From Saitoella complicata NRRL Y-17804 (Eukaryota > Ascomycota > Saitoellomycetes > Saitoellales > Saitoellaceae): a stretch of 64,000 nucleotides of DNA. Both the position numbers and the translations under genes were made by a program. The stretch spans positions 248,001 through 312,000 of the forward strand of contig NW_017567014.1 of NCBI RefSeq assembly GCF_001661265.1, written 5' to 3'. Positions 9,205 through 20,687 of this stretch are shown here, in pieces; position 1 is the stretch's first letter; every line of letters starts with the position of its first letter. A model generated the notes under the pieces. It saw only the letters and a list, made by a program, of their open reading frames with translations. It ran no database searches and was not told the DNA's origin.

Positions 9205-11562
9205 TCATAACGGCCCAATCTCCAACCCCCCCATCCTCCTCTCGAAATTCATCTCCACCCCATCAGCAGCCTCGACTTCTTTAACAACCTCCCCATCACC
9301 AACCCTCTCATCCCTCCCCGTCCCTGCCAATGGCTCCTTGACTTCCTTCACCTCCTGTACCTCCTCCTTCCTCACTCCATCGCTTGGGTACGCACCAGGC
9401 GCACTCCCCGGCGTATCCGCCCGACTCAAACTCGTCGGACTTTGTACACTAGTACTCATAACATTCATCTCCTCATCCTTCCTCCCAAACCCCTCCGCCC
9501 ACCACACGACCCCCTTCCCCTCCGGTACGATGACTCCCTCCACTCTTCCCGATTCCTCTGGTACGTAGGATGGATTCATCCACTCACTCCTCCGCGCAAG
9601 GAAGTAATCCCAAACACTCCGCGTCCGGTGGCGGAGATTCGCTTCATGGCGTTCCCGCTCGTTGTTGTAGAGAAACGAGCCGTATTGGCATGAATACGAA
9701 TGGTATAACAACCTCCTCAAAAACCTTTCGCGGAACTCGAATCTCTTAGGAGACTGTCTCAGGATCTGATACACCCCGTCCAAAAACTGATGAAACACAG
9801 GCGAGGTGTTTTGGGTGTTGGTGTCCTTCTCCGCCTTTCGTCGCAGCTCCATCCACCGACTCTGTAACCCCGCCCCTGGACCCTCGAGTCTCTCTTTCCG
9901 GTTATCCACGAACGCCTTCTCGGACCCAACATAGCCCTGCCGATCGTTGAACCGATGTCCGAAACTCAACCAATCTTTCTCGACAAGCACCATGAATCCC
10001 TCGAGTGTTCTGTAGTACGGGTCGAGACAGAGTTGGGCGAGAGCGGAGAGTTGTGAGGTACGGTCCCAGCCGTCGGAGCAGTGGATTAGGACGTGGGAGT
10101 TTTGGTGGTGGAGGGTTTTGACGATAATGGAGACTCCGTCCATGATTGCCGAGATGTGCTTTAGCCAGCCGCTCTTGGCCAGGAGTTCGCGATTTGGGGG
10201 TAGTGGGGTCAAATCTGAGTCCTTGATCGCTGTAACCCCACGATGTTAGTCCTTGCACACGGCATTGGTCTGGTCTTGAAATTACCTTCGATGACTTTGT
10301 TAAGAGAATCCCGCATGACATGAATATTCTCGATCCCCAAATACACCTTTTTCGCGTCAGGATAATGCTCCATATTCTCGGTGCCAGCACCGATCAAGTT
10401 ATTACTCATCGCATTAATCGTCGGCCGAGCATCCACAATCAAGTTATCCGACCCACAACCGCCGCCGTAAAGTGAGGGCGGAGCAGCTGGTGCGAGGACT
10501 GACGTGGGATTGGTGGAGTTGGAGTTCGAATTTGATGTCGTGCTTGAGAGTGATGTCGAGGATGTGGAGTGCGATAGGGTAGGGTGTGGATGACTCCCCG
10601 GCGTCGTTTCGAATATCGACTTTACCAATCTCTCATCCTGTATACTCCTCGCCTGCTTCAACCCCACCATAGGCTGACTCGACCGTGTGATGGAACACTG
10701 TACGTTTCCTGATTAGCTTTCCGTGCAAACACAAACAGATTTTGCGCATCGAGGAATGGAAAGTACCCCGTTGACTGAATGCAGGTATGTCAGAGCTGGT
10801 ACTCGCGTCTTGCTGCGGTATTTTGAGGCGTATTGGAGGACGTTATCGGAGATGCATGCGGGTACTGCTAAGACTGCTGGGTATGTCGGTGAGAACTGCA
10901 ACTTCCATTAGCATACAGCCGCTTCTCTCAAATGAATGACATACCGTATAATCCTTATTAACATTGGTTATCCGCCAATTGGGATTCTGACTGCCAACCC
11001 CCAATCGTTGATACTCCTTTACCGGATCCCACAACCCCCACCCATTCTGCGCTGCCTCGGATTTGCCGGGTGTATAAAAGAACGCATACATGCTCTCAAT
11101 CGTTGCTGTTTCGACGCAAAGTCAGCACCGTACTGATTGTGGCGATTACGAACATGACGAGACCTTTGCAGCACAAAGCCTTGACAGACTCGAACACATC
11201 ATTCGCCTGTCCCTCATCCGTGAAATTGAACGTGACGAAGACAAAGTCCCGGCAGCGGAGTCGCAGGGCTGACATCCCCCCGAAATTGGGTCGTCGATCG
11301 AGGGTGTGGATGATCGGATAACACACTGTAGGTCATGTCAGCCATCTGATAAAGCAGACTACGTCAGAACATGACCAACCCCATAACTCCGTATTCGGCG
11401 CAGAAAAGATAAGGTGATGTGTCGTTAAATGCAGCGTCCCAGTCACCGTGACGCCTCGTCGGATGAGCTGGACGTCTGGGACCTGTGGAATCTTCGTCAG
11501 ATACTTGTTACCACATACCCCTATTTCGATGATCCTACCTTCGCTACCCTGATCAAATCCAT
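9205..11562 (-). CDS. YMR1: Myotubularin-type phosphoinositide 3-phosphatase
   Basis: Removes the 3-phosphate from PI3P and PI(3,5)P2, controlling endosome and vacuole traffic. I read seven exons: 11562-11539, 11482-11380, 11325-11164, 11105-10945, 10895-10767, 10697-10286 and 10229-9205. They total 671 residues, close to yeast Ymr1 (688). The six introns are 49-69 nt, and the frame closes at every junction. An N-terminal PH-GRAM domain (about residues 1-120) includes GTLHLTTHHLIFS and ELWVCYP. Then come NWRITNVNKDYT and CSITRSSQPMVG. The catalytic loop HCSDGWDRTSQ is near residue 380 and matches the CX5R signature with all key residues. A Ser/Thr/Asn-rich insert separates the CSITRSSQPMVG block from the catalytic core. 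The first exon codes only eight residues, so the start is the least certain point. Confidence 0.9.
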
Positions 11563-12012
11563 CGCGGGTTGTAATTGGAGGGCATGAATGGCGGTGAGTG
11601 ACGTGATGCGCGCTCCTGCATGTCCGACGTCAAGTGCGAATGCTGACGATAAGGCTGGATAAGGCGTGTGGGAGTGCGGAGGGCGACGAACAGACAGCTG
11701 ACCATCAACGGAACTGACCAACATCCAAGGGAGTTTGCGAGTGATCTGAGAAGGATATAAGATCGAAATCGCTCGGTGATCAAGCCTGAGTGTCTGGCTA
11801 TCGAACGAGACGAGGGACGCCTATCTTCCCCGCTTTGAGAGCTTATCGATATCGACCAAGATCCGCAAAACATCGTCATCCACGAAAGAAACCTCTCGCT
11901 TTGCTTCGTGTCCATTGTTACCGAAGCAAAGCAAAGCATCTCTACCGTCAGGCTTCACTCCCAACAACCTGACACGAGCTCGAGCTCGAGCTCCCAGTGA
12001 CTCATTGACGCA
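11563..12012. promoter_or_regulatory. divergent promoter region YMR1 / Yippee gene
   Basis: 450 bases between two divergent starts. It contains a short GAGCTC-rich palindrome (GAGCTCGAGCTCGAGCTC) at about 11976-11993 and CTTATCGATATCGA near 11841. No gene is supported here. Confidence 0.35.
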
Positions 12013-12425
12013 ATGGGCCTAACCTACAACACCTACCTCTCCTCCCCCTCCCGAATCTACGGCTGCAAAAAATGCAAAACCCACCTCGCAATAAACGAAG
12101 ACATCATCTCCCGCGCATTCCGGGGCCAACACGGGAAAGCGTACCTATTCGAGAACGTGTAAGTTGTCCTCTCCCCCCATCGAGCCGTCAGGCGCGATCC
12201 TGTCCTCGAAATGCTGACTACTGGGTTGCGCACAGGGTCAACGTCACCACACTATCACCACAAGACCGCAACATGACAACAGGCCGCCACACCGTCCGCG
12301 ATATCGTTTGTAGGGGGTGTAATGAGACGGTTGGGTGGAAGTATGATAGGGCGTATGAGACGAGGGAACAGTATAAGGAGGGGAAGTTTATTTTGGAGGC
12401 GGAGTTGTTGGTTTATGTGAAGTAG
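12013..12425 (+). CDS. Yippee-like zinc-binding protein (Moh1 type)
   Basis: A small 111-residue protein from two exons, 12013-12158 and 12236-12425, with a 77-nt intron starting GTAAGT. It shows the Yippee fold: a first CxxC in YGCKKCKTH and a second in CRGCNETVGWKYDRAY, ending with EGKFILE. These four cysteines bind one zinc. Fungal members such as yeast Moh1 are linked to stationary-phase survival, and related folds occur in cereblon and Mis18, but the molecular role is unsettled. Length and motif spacing are normal for the family. It is divergent from the myotubularin gene. Confidence 0.92.
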
Positions 12426-13938
12426 GGCACTGCACGCACCGATAGGTGGGTGCTGTGCGTGAACAACGCAGACAGGAGCGTGAATGAGGGGGGTGAAGGA
12501 CAGAGAATGTGAGGAGAAGGATGAGAAGTGGTTATGAATGGGGTTACGGAGAGCATGTGGATGACAGCTGTGTATATGATGTACTGGGACCTAGCCTTTC
12601 GGATTTTGCGGGCGTTTTGTTGGGTTTTGAATTTGTTTGGGATTCTTTGTGTCTTCTTGGTTTCGTGATTTGGTGTTTTTGGTAGTACTTTCTCAATTGA
12701 ATTGTTTAACTTTACTATGCGTTTAACGTCTCGATATTGTACTCGAAGGCCTCTCACCAGCAGGACAGGATCCATTGGTGGGTAACTCATCGCGACTGAA
12801 CGGATTCAGAGAGGACTAATCCTTCCCAGCGTTGATAGCCGAGCTGATGTGTTTTGGACTGTAATCGTCAACTTACTTAGGTATGTTCACGTGCCTTCTT
12901 CCCGTCATTTCGATGATATACAGAAACCGGGGTTGTTACACCTTTCTTGTCTACGATGCGTGGGAACTTTTCACAACAGCCGGTTCGAGTGCTCAGAAGC
13001 TTGGTGCATTGCCTGCTGACATGTGACAGATGATGCATAATTCTTCTTTGGCTTCATAAATGTACGGCTACAGCACATCATGATGATAAATTCCATTGAC
13101 GCCCTTTCTCAGACGATCGAAGAAGGTCCCTCAAAACTATCGACATGTAAACCGTTTATCCCGCAGGACTTTGAACTACCGAAGGGAAAGGGCTGTGTTG
13201 GAACATTCTGCACCCATGATCATCCATATGGAGTGAAAGAAACGTAACTAACAACCTCCTTTAATATTTTCGTCATACCGCACGATTTCCTCGAGCTCGT
13301 GACCTTCGGGAACTCGAACTCAGTTAGGTAAACCGTTCGGAACGACTTTTGAGACCTCCTTTATGACGTTCTACTACCGAGGTTACCGGCTAAAGCTTCA
13401 ATGTTCTGTGCCGGTAAGTCTGACTGTGGTACGTGTCATCGGTGTGCTCAGACCCCTTCGTCATGCCCGGGCAATTGCAACCCCCAAAAAGGACCAATAG
13501 CCCCTGTCTCGTCTATTTCCGTAGATGCCCCCTGAAATCCGGGGCACGAGCGTGGGAGCAAATCCGGCGCCTAGCTCAGCGCGTCCAGATAACGAGTACC
13601 AACAAGACCACGGCCAGCACAGCCCTGCCAAAGAACGACTCACTCTCGTCTTGATGTTCCGAAGTTGCCAGTAACAGTCGGAGTTAACTTAGGTTTCTCG
13701 ACTTCTGCCGGACCGAATGAAGATCGACACGAACTCAGCGTGTCATTAGGCGTGTCAAGCTTCTTCACATAGAAACACACAACCGTCTCACCACGCACGA
13801 TGAAGTTCGGTCCAAGCACCCCCCAACCTTCTGCACCCGAGGCAGACCATCTACGTCACTCCTCTTGCTTCCCTCTCGTTCCTTCTAGCCCTTTACTCCT
13901 TTCCCAGAGTTCCCACCCCTGACACTGCCACTCCCAAT
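12426..13938. other. 1.5 kb stretch without a supported gene
   Basis: Between the Yippee gene and the promoter of the secreted protein gene I find only short open frames with no recognisable content. AT-rich stretches lie near 12600-12720 and 13020-13090. The last few hundred bases become CT-rich, as expected in front of a highly expressed fungal gene. I examined tRNA-like T-loop sequences near 12975 and 13310 and did not accept them. Confidence 0.4.
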
Positions 13939-13950
13939 CCTATAAGAACC
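13939..13950 (+). promoter_or_regulatory. TATA element CCTATAAGAACC
   Basis: A TATA box about 200 bases upstream of the secreted protein ATG, in a CT-rich tract. The identical 12-mer occurs at 49306-49317 in front of the small stress-type protein gene. Confidence 0.5.
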
Positions 13951-14140
13951 CCCCTCCCTCTCGGTCAGAGATGCTTTCCTCACCCAACAAAGTTCCAACA
14001 ATCCGAACTCGCAACCTTTAGCCTCGCTTCACAGCACTCAAGTCCCTTCTCAGCTTTCTCAACTTTTGCTTCGCGACAACTCTCTACAAACTTTCTCTAT
14101 CTTCTCGATACCGAAACAACTCTCAACAACAATAATCAAC

Positions 14141-14859
14141 ATGCAGTTCTCCATCAAGACCATTTCTGCCGTTCTCGTCGCTGCTGTGGCCGCTACCCAC
14201 GCCGCTCCTACCACCTCCGGCGCTGACCCCCTCAACGGCGGTGCTTACGCCTACGGAGCGTCTCCCTTCCCCGGACTCGCCTACGGTGCCAGTGTTCTCA
14301 TCTCCAACATCCTCTCTGACAACACTCTCTGCCCTCTCGTCCAGTACCTCGCCGATGGACCCGGTAACATCCTCAATGATGTTACCGGCAACTTGGTCCC
14401 GGCTTTGACCGGTGGATTGTTGAATAGTCAGGCGTTGTACTCTGTCAACACCTTGGTCGACACCGTCTACGGCTTGGACGAGGCTGTCGGTGCCTCTTTG
14501 TTCGGTATCTTGCCGACTTGTTTCGTATGTTACCAAGTCTTTTGGCTGATCTTCCTCCGGTGTATGCTAACGATGGCGGTAACAGACCAACACGGCTTAC
14601 TGCACCAACCAGATCTCCCGCGCCTTGAAGGCCTCCTCCCAGGGTGAGGAATCCGAGACGGAGGATGCGTGTAAGACCGCCTTCTACATCTGCGAGCCCA
14701 ACGTCTCTCCCTCCCAGGTCGCCGAGAAGGCTCCGTGCTGGTATGTTTGTTCCCCCCCCATTCCTTCTCTTATCCCGTCCCTTCTTCTGACATGCTTCGA
14801 ACAGTTCTCCTTACGTTCCCCCCTGTACCGACGGCCAGGGTAACGCTCAGCACTGTTAA
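14141..14859 (+). CDS. small secreted cysteine-containing protein
   Basis: A 197-residue protein from three exons: 14141-14524, 14586-14740 and 14805-14859 (introns 61 and 64 nt). The N-terminus is a clear signal peptide (MQFSIKTISAVLVAAVAATHA, cleavage likely near residue 21). The mature protein has nine cysteines, seven of them in the last 70 residues, including a CC pair read across the second intron and a C-terminal Cys. It also has a hydrophobic Gly/Leu-rich centre. I see no catalytic motif or known fold; it is not a hydrophobin by cysteine pattern. The TATA box and CT-rich leader suggest strong expression. Likely a secreted or cell-wall protein; function not known. This ATG is favoured because the signal peptide begins there and AATCAAC precedes it. 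Confidence 0.85.
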
Positions 14860-15365
14860 GTGGGCATGGCTCTTGATTGCATATACTGGGCGTTTCGTTT
14901 TCTACATCGATATTACTTAGTCTTATAGGGTGGTGTTGCGATGAAGCGCGAATGATGGGAGTGGGATTTGTGCTACTTTTCGTATACCCTCGATAATAAT
15001 ACCATGCTGGCCTCAGCCAATCTTTGTTCATTGCTCACTTCACTCGTCGTACCCTCCGATATATACCATGTTAACGTCTTCGCCTTGAGGTCATCTCCGG
15101 CGATAAACGGACTTGGTGGTGGTCCTATTCGGGTAAGCACTGCCGAAGCACTCAACTCGGCTCTTTCGGCACTGCCATCAACCGAACGTTTAAGTGGCGC
15201 GCGATGATAGAAACAGAAACACCGAGGATACCCCTACCCGAACCTCTACTCAGCTTACCAATCACCGTACTTTGACCTCCTTTAAACAGCATACATCCCG
15301 GCTCTGCTACTCCTACAGTTACAATTGTTTACTCTACATCGCGGTTTGAAGAAGAAGGGATCAGG
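14860..15365. other. intergenic, MFS transporter upstream region
   Basis: 3' region of the secreted protein gene followed by the promoter of the MFS transporter. It holds an inverted repeat TGCCGAA (15141-15147) ... TTCGGCA (15165-15171), about 200 bases before the transporter ATG. The same half-site recurs upstream of the FAD monooxygenase gene. Confidence 0.4.
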
Positions 15366-17126
15366 ATGAACGATTCAACTACTTCCTCGCCGACGTTGGC
15401 TGCTTACCATGGCGCATCTACTCGTCCTTCGAACGAGGCAATGAAAGATGGAGAAGGAAATTTCGCTGCGGGAGCTCCGCCTGTGCCGACGTCTGCTCAG
15501 GGTGGCATGTACGAGCATACATCCCCTCTGACCCACGGTCACAACTACGCACCCACCCACCCTATCACCACTACACCTCACGCCCACACCGGAGCAGATC
15601 TCGAACGCCAACTCACCTCTCGCTCTGGTGCAGGTCTCGAAGCACCCCCGTGGAACGACCCAAACCCATATACCGATGTACCTACGCAGGACGAGACCGC
15701 ATTCCACGAGAAAATGGCCCACGTCCAAACCCACGACCCAAACCTCGTAATCTTCACCGACGACGATCCGCTCAATCCCAAAAATTGGTCCCGTGGTCGC
15801 CGATGGTATATCACCGCCCTCTCTGGCCTTCTTGTGTTGAACGCGACTTTTGCGAGTTCGGCGCCGAGTGGGTGTATCCCGCAGATCATGCAGGAGTTGG
15901 GAACGAATGAGTTGGCGGCGACGGGTGCGATTACGACCTTTGTTGGGGGATATTGTGTGGGCCCGCTGTTGTGGGCGCCGATGAGTGAGATTTGGGGGAG
16001 GAGGCCGGTGTTTTTGGTGTCGTTCTTCCTTTATACTGTCATGAACATTCCAGCCGCCTTGACGCCGAATATTGGTGGGTTGTTGGCTGCGAGGTTTGTT
16101 GGTGGACTTGCGGCGTCGTGTCCGTTGACGAATTCCGGAGGTGTGTTGGCGGATATTTGGGATCCCTTGACGCTGGGGTACGGCATGGCGATCTTTGCCC
16201 TCGCACCTAGTGCTGGACCAGTCCTCGGCCCCATCATTGGAAGTTTTGTGGGTGAGACTGTGGGGTTTAGATGGGTGTTTTGGGTGCTGTTGTGTTTTGC
16301 CGGAGCATGTGGAATCTTGCTTGTCTTCACGCTCCCGGAAACGTACGGTCCCATCATCTTGAAGAAGAAGGCCCAGAAGATGAGGAAAGAAACTGGAAAC
16401 ATGGAGTTGTACGCGAAGATTGAGAGGGATGACCGATCGGTCGCGAAGGTCCTTGGTGTTGCGTTGACGAGGCCGTGGAAGTTGTTGTTGTTGGAGCCCA
16501 TCGTCCTCCTCATTTCCATCTACATGTCGTTCGTGTATGGGCTGTTGTACCTCATCTTTGAAGCATACCCGATTATATTTGTTGAGATTCATGGGTTTTC
16601 GGCGGGTGTTGCTTCGTTGGCATTCATCGGGATTGGAGTGGGGATGTTGATTGGAACGGCCGCCGCGGTATGGTTCCAGCATCGGTACAATGTGCAACGG
16701 CAAACGACTGGAAAGGCCGTCGCGGAGATGAGATTGCCTATGGCCTGCGCCGCAGCCCCTCTATTGGTGATCGGGATGTTTTGGCTAGGCTGGACAGGCT
16801 ACCGCAAATCCATCCACTGGATCTCCCCCATCATCGCCGGTGCCCCAATCGGCGCCGCCCTCGTCATGATCTTCACTGGTTTCCTCAACTACCTCGTCGA
16901 TACCTACCTCGTCTTCGCAGCGTCCGCACTCGCTGGAAACACCATCATGAGAAGTGCGTTCGGTGCCGGTTTCCCGATGTTTGCGGTACAGATGTTCAAA
17001 AAGTTAGGGGTTGAGTGGGCCAGTAGTTTGTTGGGGTTTATTGCGTTGGCGTTGATGCCGATTCCGTTCTTGTTTGTGAAGTTTGGGGGGGCCATTAGGG
17101 GAAGGTCGAAGTTTGCTTTCTCGTGA
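15366..17126 (+). CDS. MFS multidrug/polyamine transporter (DHA1 type)
   Basis: A 586-residue, intronless proton antiporter of the plasma membrane, DHA1 branch (Tpo1/Flr1-like). The first 130 residues are a hydrophilic cytosolic tail. The pre-TM1 signature DPLNPKNWSRGRRW is typical of these fungal pumps. Twelve hydrophobic segments follow. The motif between TM2 and TM3 reads SEIWGRRPVF, the TM4 region has GG..ASCPLTNSGG, and TM5 shows the motif-C-like SAGPVLGPIIGSFV. A basic central loop (KKKAQKMRKE) separates the two six-helix halves. Substrate cannot be told from sequence: polyamines, azoles and small organic toxins are usual for relatives. The upstream TGCCGAA palindrome may bind a zinc-cluster regulator (inference). 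Confidence 0.9.
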   Translation: MNDSTTSSPTLAAYHGASTRPSNEAMKDGEGNFAAGAPPVPTSAQGGMYEHTSPLTHGHNYAPTHPITTTPHAHTGADLERQLTSRSGAGLEAPPWNDPNPYTDVPTQDETAFHEKMAHVQTHDPNLVIFTDDDPLNPKNWSRGRRWYITALSGLLVLNATFASSAPSGCIPQIMQELGTNELAATGAITTFVGGYCVGPLLWAPMSEIWGRRPVFLVSFFLYTVMNIPAALTPNIGGLLAARFVGGLAASCPLTNSGGVLADIWDPLTLGYGMAIFALAPSAGPVLGPIIGSFVGETVGFRWVFWVLLCFAGACGILLVFTLPETYGPIILKKKAQKMRKETGNMELYAKIERDDRSVAKVLGVALTRPWKLLLLEPIVLLISIYMSFVYGLLYLIFEAYPIIFVEIHGFSAGVASLAFIGIGVGMLIGTAAAVWFQHRYNVQRQTTGKAVAEMRLPMACAAAPLLVIGMFWLGWTGYRKSIHWISPIIAGAPIGAALVMIFTGFLNYLVDTYLVFAASALAGNTIMRSAFGAGFPMFAVQMFKKLGVEWASSLLGFIALALMPIPFLFVKFGGAIRGRSKFAFS

Positions 17127-18002
17127 GTGGAGGGTTAGGAGGATGGACGTGGGCGTTGTTACATTCGTTATGCCGGCTTTCTCGTAAACGGATACGTTAT
17201 TTATTGAAAGATGCCACGAACAATGGTGGAAAGAGGATGGCGTGGTTCGAAGATACCATGGACGTTTATGTTGTGAGCATTATTGAGCAGTTTGTCGGCG
17301 TATTAGCATTCGTTTCTTTCCGTACCGGCTTAACAATGAAGGGCTACATTGAACATTGAGCTGCATTATTCATGAGTAGGCGGGTCGCTTATGGTGATGA
17401 CCACTGCTGTTGCTCACGCATTTATGATTCGAGGTCGACGTCTGGTCCGTCCTCGATCCCACGGTTCACGCAAAATGCTGCAACATCCGCAGACAACTAC
17501 TACAGACGGGTAAAAGTCGCATGAAAAGAATAAGAAGTAGATGAAGTGACTTTTTAGATACAAGTTATAAACAAATGTTCAAAATGTGTCACTACATCCC
17601 GCGTTCCTCCGGTTTCTATGCCGGTGCCGCAAATCGTTTCCATATTAGTTAGGGCAGGCATTGGTGCCAAAACAAATCAACACAGGATTTTGCGGGTGAA
17701 GACGAGAGCGGTATCATCATCAACAGCATCGACCAGCCTTTCAGAAGGACGGAAACGGTATCCGGCATCATTAGAGACCTGGTAGAGTCTATCTTCGAGC
17801 ACTCTAGTCTCATACGGCATCGTACGTCCCTTGGTGAGTGGCTCTGTTCTCGGCTGTACGGTTATTCGTCGTGAAGTCAGCGGGAGAGGGTTAGGAATAT
17901 CAGGACTGACTGTGGTTGTCATAGGCTTCAAACGATATCTCATCTCAGCATAATTCAACCTGAAAGGTTCTGGATCAACTCGGTTGCCTAACCCCTGGTA
18001 GC
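17127..18002. other. intergenic, forkhead gene upstream region
   Basis: About 880 bases with no supported gene. A minus-strand open frame of 121 residues (17677-18042) overlaps the forkhead first exon and has no recognisable features. The middle (about 17540-17600) is AT-rich and may be the forkhead promoter. Confidence 0.4.
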
Positions 18003-20335
18003 ATGGCCAACCGAGCGACAAGGTCAACGAGGGATCTCGCAAACGAGAATGGCTCCCCTGAAGCCAGTCCGTCTTTCGATGGATCCCTAGGAAGGAAAAG
18101 AAAGGTTTGTCGTCATTACGCTGTTTTCCTGGTTTGAGATCCTGACAAGATCATGCAGCTCGACGAATCACCTTCGGGTGGACAACCTGCCACTCAGGAG
18201 CTTGTCAACCAAGTCATCGCGAATCTCACCATGCCGAAGCGCCCTGTATCAGTAGCGACTGAATTTTCGAACGAACGCAATGCATCGACGCACACCACTG
18301 GTATCCAGGCTTACGCTAAGCTTGCGGGAGCGACATGGACCTACTACGTGCAAGCACTGAAGATCACTATCGGTCGCGAGCCTGATCGAAGTGCACCAAG
18401 TGACATCAAGCTGGATCCGGATTACCATGTCGATATCGATCTGGGACCGGCGAAGGTTGTCAGTAGGAAACATGCTACGATAGGGTACGATATGCAGAGA
18501 AGAGTCTGGGAGTGTGTGGTGCATGGAAGGAACGGATTGAAGATCGACGGCAAGATGTACAAAGAGACGAAGCAAATCATGTTGAACAGCGGGTTCGTAC
18601 CATGATTCTTGTGCCCCCTGAAAGCCATACTGACATGCATCACAGGAACATCCTCGAGATTGGTGGCGTACAGATGATGTTTGTCCTTCCGGATCAGACG
18701 CCGGTACTTGCCTCGCAACAAACTATGCTTAGCGGATTTATAGAGGGCGAGGACGAAGACGAAGCGCGGAAAAGACTGCGAACGTCTATGTCTCCTCGCA
18801 AGGCTGCTCAGGCCATTCCTCAAACCTCGACGGCTTACCCTAAGGGAGTTACCATTGTCCAAAAGACGCACATCCCTGGTATCCCAGATTCCCACCTGTC
18901 GCCAGACTTTGGCGATGAAGATCTGTCTCTGGACTCGGCAAAGGACATCAAGCCGCCTTACAGCTACGCAACCATGATCGCTCAGGCTATCATGTCATCG
19001 GACGAAGGAAAGATGACTCTATCGAACATCTACGCCTGGATCGCCAACAAGTACGCCTACTATCGTCATGCCAAGAGCGGCTGGCAGAACTCCATCCGCC
19101 ACAACCTCTCTCTCAACAAAGCTTTCCAGAAAGTGCCACGGAGAACGGATGAGCCTGGAAAGGGTATGAAGTGGCAGGTTGAGCCCCAGTTCATTGAGGA
19201 CTTCCAGAACAAGCTCTTCAAGGGTCGCCAGCTCGGAGGTCATCACCGGAAGATGAAGCCCGATGGAAACCCGATCATGACTGCTCAACCCGTGGTGCAA
19301 AACGTACCACCAGCACATGGACAGGCGCAGATGCAGTATCACATGCAACAAGACCTCAACGGCCTTCCACCGCAAGCGCAAACTCCTGTCCGTCATGCTC
19401 AATCATACCACCCGCAAACGCCCCAGCAGCTCCAGTTCGCGCCTCCCTATGGTCACCCGATGATGAACCCCAACGGAGATGGAACCTTCGTGGAAAACGT
19501 TGGTGAGTATGCGCATGATCCTCAGCTGCGTTACGGTGTCCCACCGAATGGTGTTCCCGGTACGCCTCCAGGAGCAAACATGTACCAGCCTGTCCGACCA
19601 CTCGACGCGTACACTCCAGACCGCGGAGGTGCAGCAAACGCTGCTCGCAACCTTGCTGTTAACGGGCAGTACATGGGTGGTGCGATGCCCCCTCAAGGCC
19701 AGCCGCCTATGCAACCAGGACAACAGTTCTACCCCACTAGTTCGCCCGCTCCGTTCTGGAGATACATGCCTCCAGAATTCCAGCAACAACAGCCTCCACC
19801 TCAGTTGCAGTTCCAGTACTCTAATCCGCCAAGCCCGGCTGGCCCGGTGCATACGGAGAGGAATGGAAGTTTGGGTGGTGCGCAGATGTTCTTGCAAGGG
19901 TTGGAGCACGCGGCGTTGGGTAGTGCTCTTCAAAGCACCGCGAGTGGTGAACAACATGCCAGTTCTGGCTCTAATGCTTCTAATGCGAATGGTGAGGAAG
20001 CTGCTGTTGGTTCTGTCAGCCCACCTGTGGAGAACGCTGAACATGCTCATGCTCATGCGAATGGCCATGAGGCTAGCCAAGGGGTACCCGTCCCCGTATC
20101 GAATGGCGTTCAGGATGTCGAGGCGGGTGATTTGGGCGTGGAGGATTTGCAGGGGGTTGACCTTGCTAGTGGTGGGTTCCAGAAAATCTCGAGGTGGAGG
20201 GAGGGACTTGGGAATGGGGCGAATGTGAACGGCGCATTCAATGAGGTGAATGGTGCTGGGCGGAATGAGACGGAAGCTGCGAATGGTGCCAATGAATCTG
20301 GAACTGCTGGTGCAAGCGTCGGCGTTGGAGCCTGA
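18003..20335 (+). CDS. FKH2: FHA plus forkhead transcription factor (Fkh1/Fkh2 type)
   Basis: A nuclear cell-cycle transcription factor, 741 residues, from exons 18003-18104, 18159-18592 and 18646-20335 (introns 54 and 53 nt). The FHA domain (about 96-195) has [20 protein letters not shown] and HGRNGLKID, the phosphothreonine-binding pattern. The forkhead domain (about 280-370) starts [16 protein letters not shown] and includes [21 protein letters not shown]. In yeasts Fkh2 works with Mcm1 at CLB2-type promoters in G2/M. The C-terminal half is a Gln/Pro/Asn-rich low-complexity activation-type region. The short first exon is supported by the in-frame junction RKRK-LDESP. FHA and forkhead in one chain fit Fkh1/Fkh2; which of the two cannot be decided. 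Confidence 0.92.
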
Positions 20336-20687
20336 TGAACCAAAGGATGTACGAAAACGCATACACGTACGCATTGTATTTTTTTGTTCTTTTTTCTCAT
20401 CTCGAGCTGGCGCAGGGTTTTCTTGAAGTTCTCTATATGAGCTACTGGGTGTTTTTGGAATAATGTTTTACTGTAAGATTGAACGCACGCGCACGTAACC
20501 TTCCTTCGAAGGTGAAGTGCTGCGTGATAATAAATACGAATGGACTGTGTACCAACAGCTGTGCAGCGAAAAAAGTATGCAATTGCTCGAATGATGACAT
20601 CTATGTCGTTATCGTACCAACACCCAGAAGACCCAACTCCAGTCCAATGCTCATATTCGTTGATGCTTTACCTCACATCTACCCTCC
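20336..20687. other. convergent 3' regions
   Basis: 352 bases between the stops of the forkhead and DnaJ genes. A T-rich run near 20379-20398 probably belongs to the forkhead 3' end. Nothing else is seen. Confidence 0.45.

Noticed and set aside
12970-13330. tRNA T-loop-like sequences (CCGGTTCGAGTGC near 12975, GAACTCGAACTC near 13314)
   Set aside because: No matching A box, anticodon arm or seven-base acceptor stem could be found at the right distance.
15375-16703. A 442-residue frame antisense to the MFS transporter
   Set aside because: Composition is that of a reverse-strand shadow (Arg/Pro/His-rich) and the plus-strand transporter is certain.
17677-18042. A 121-residue minus-strand frame before the forkhead gene
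   Set aside because: It overlaps the forkhead first exon on the other strand, has no known motif and no convincing promoter. The spliced forkhead start explains that end better.
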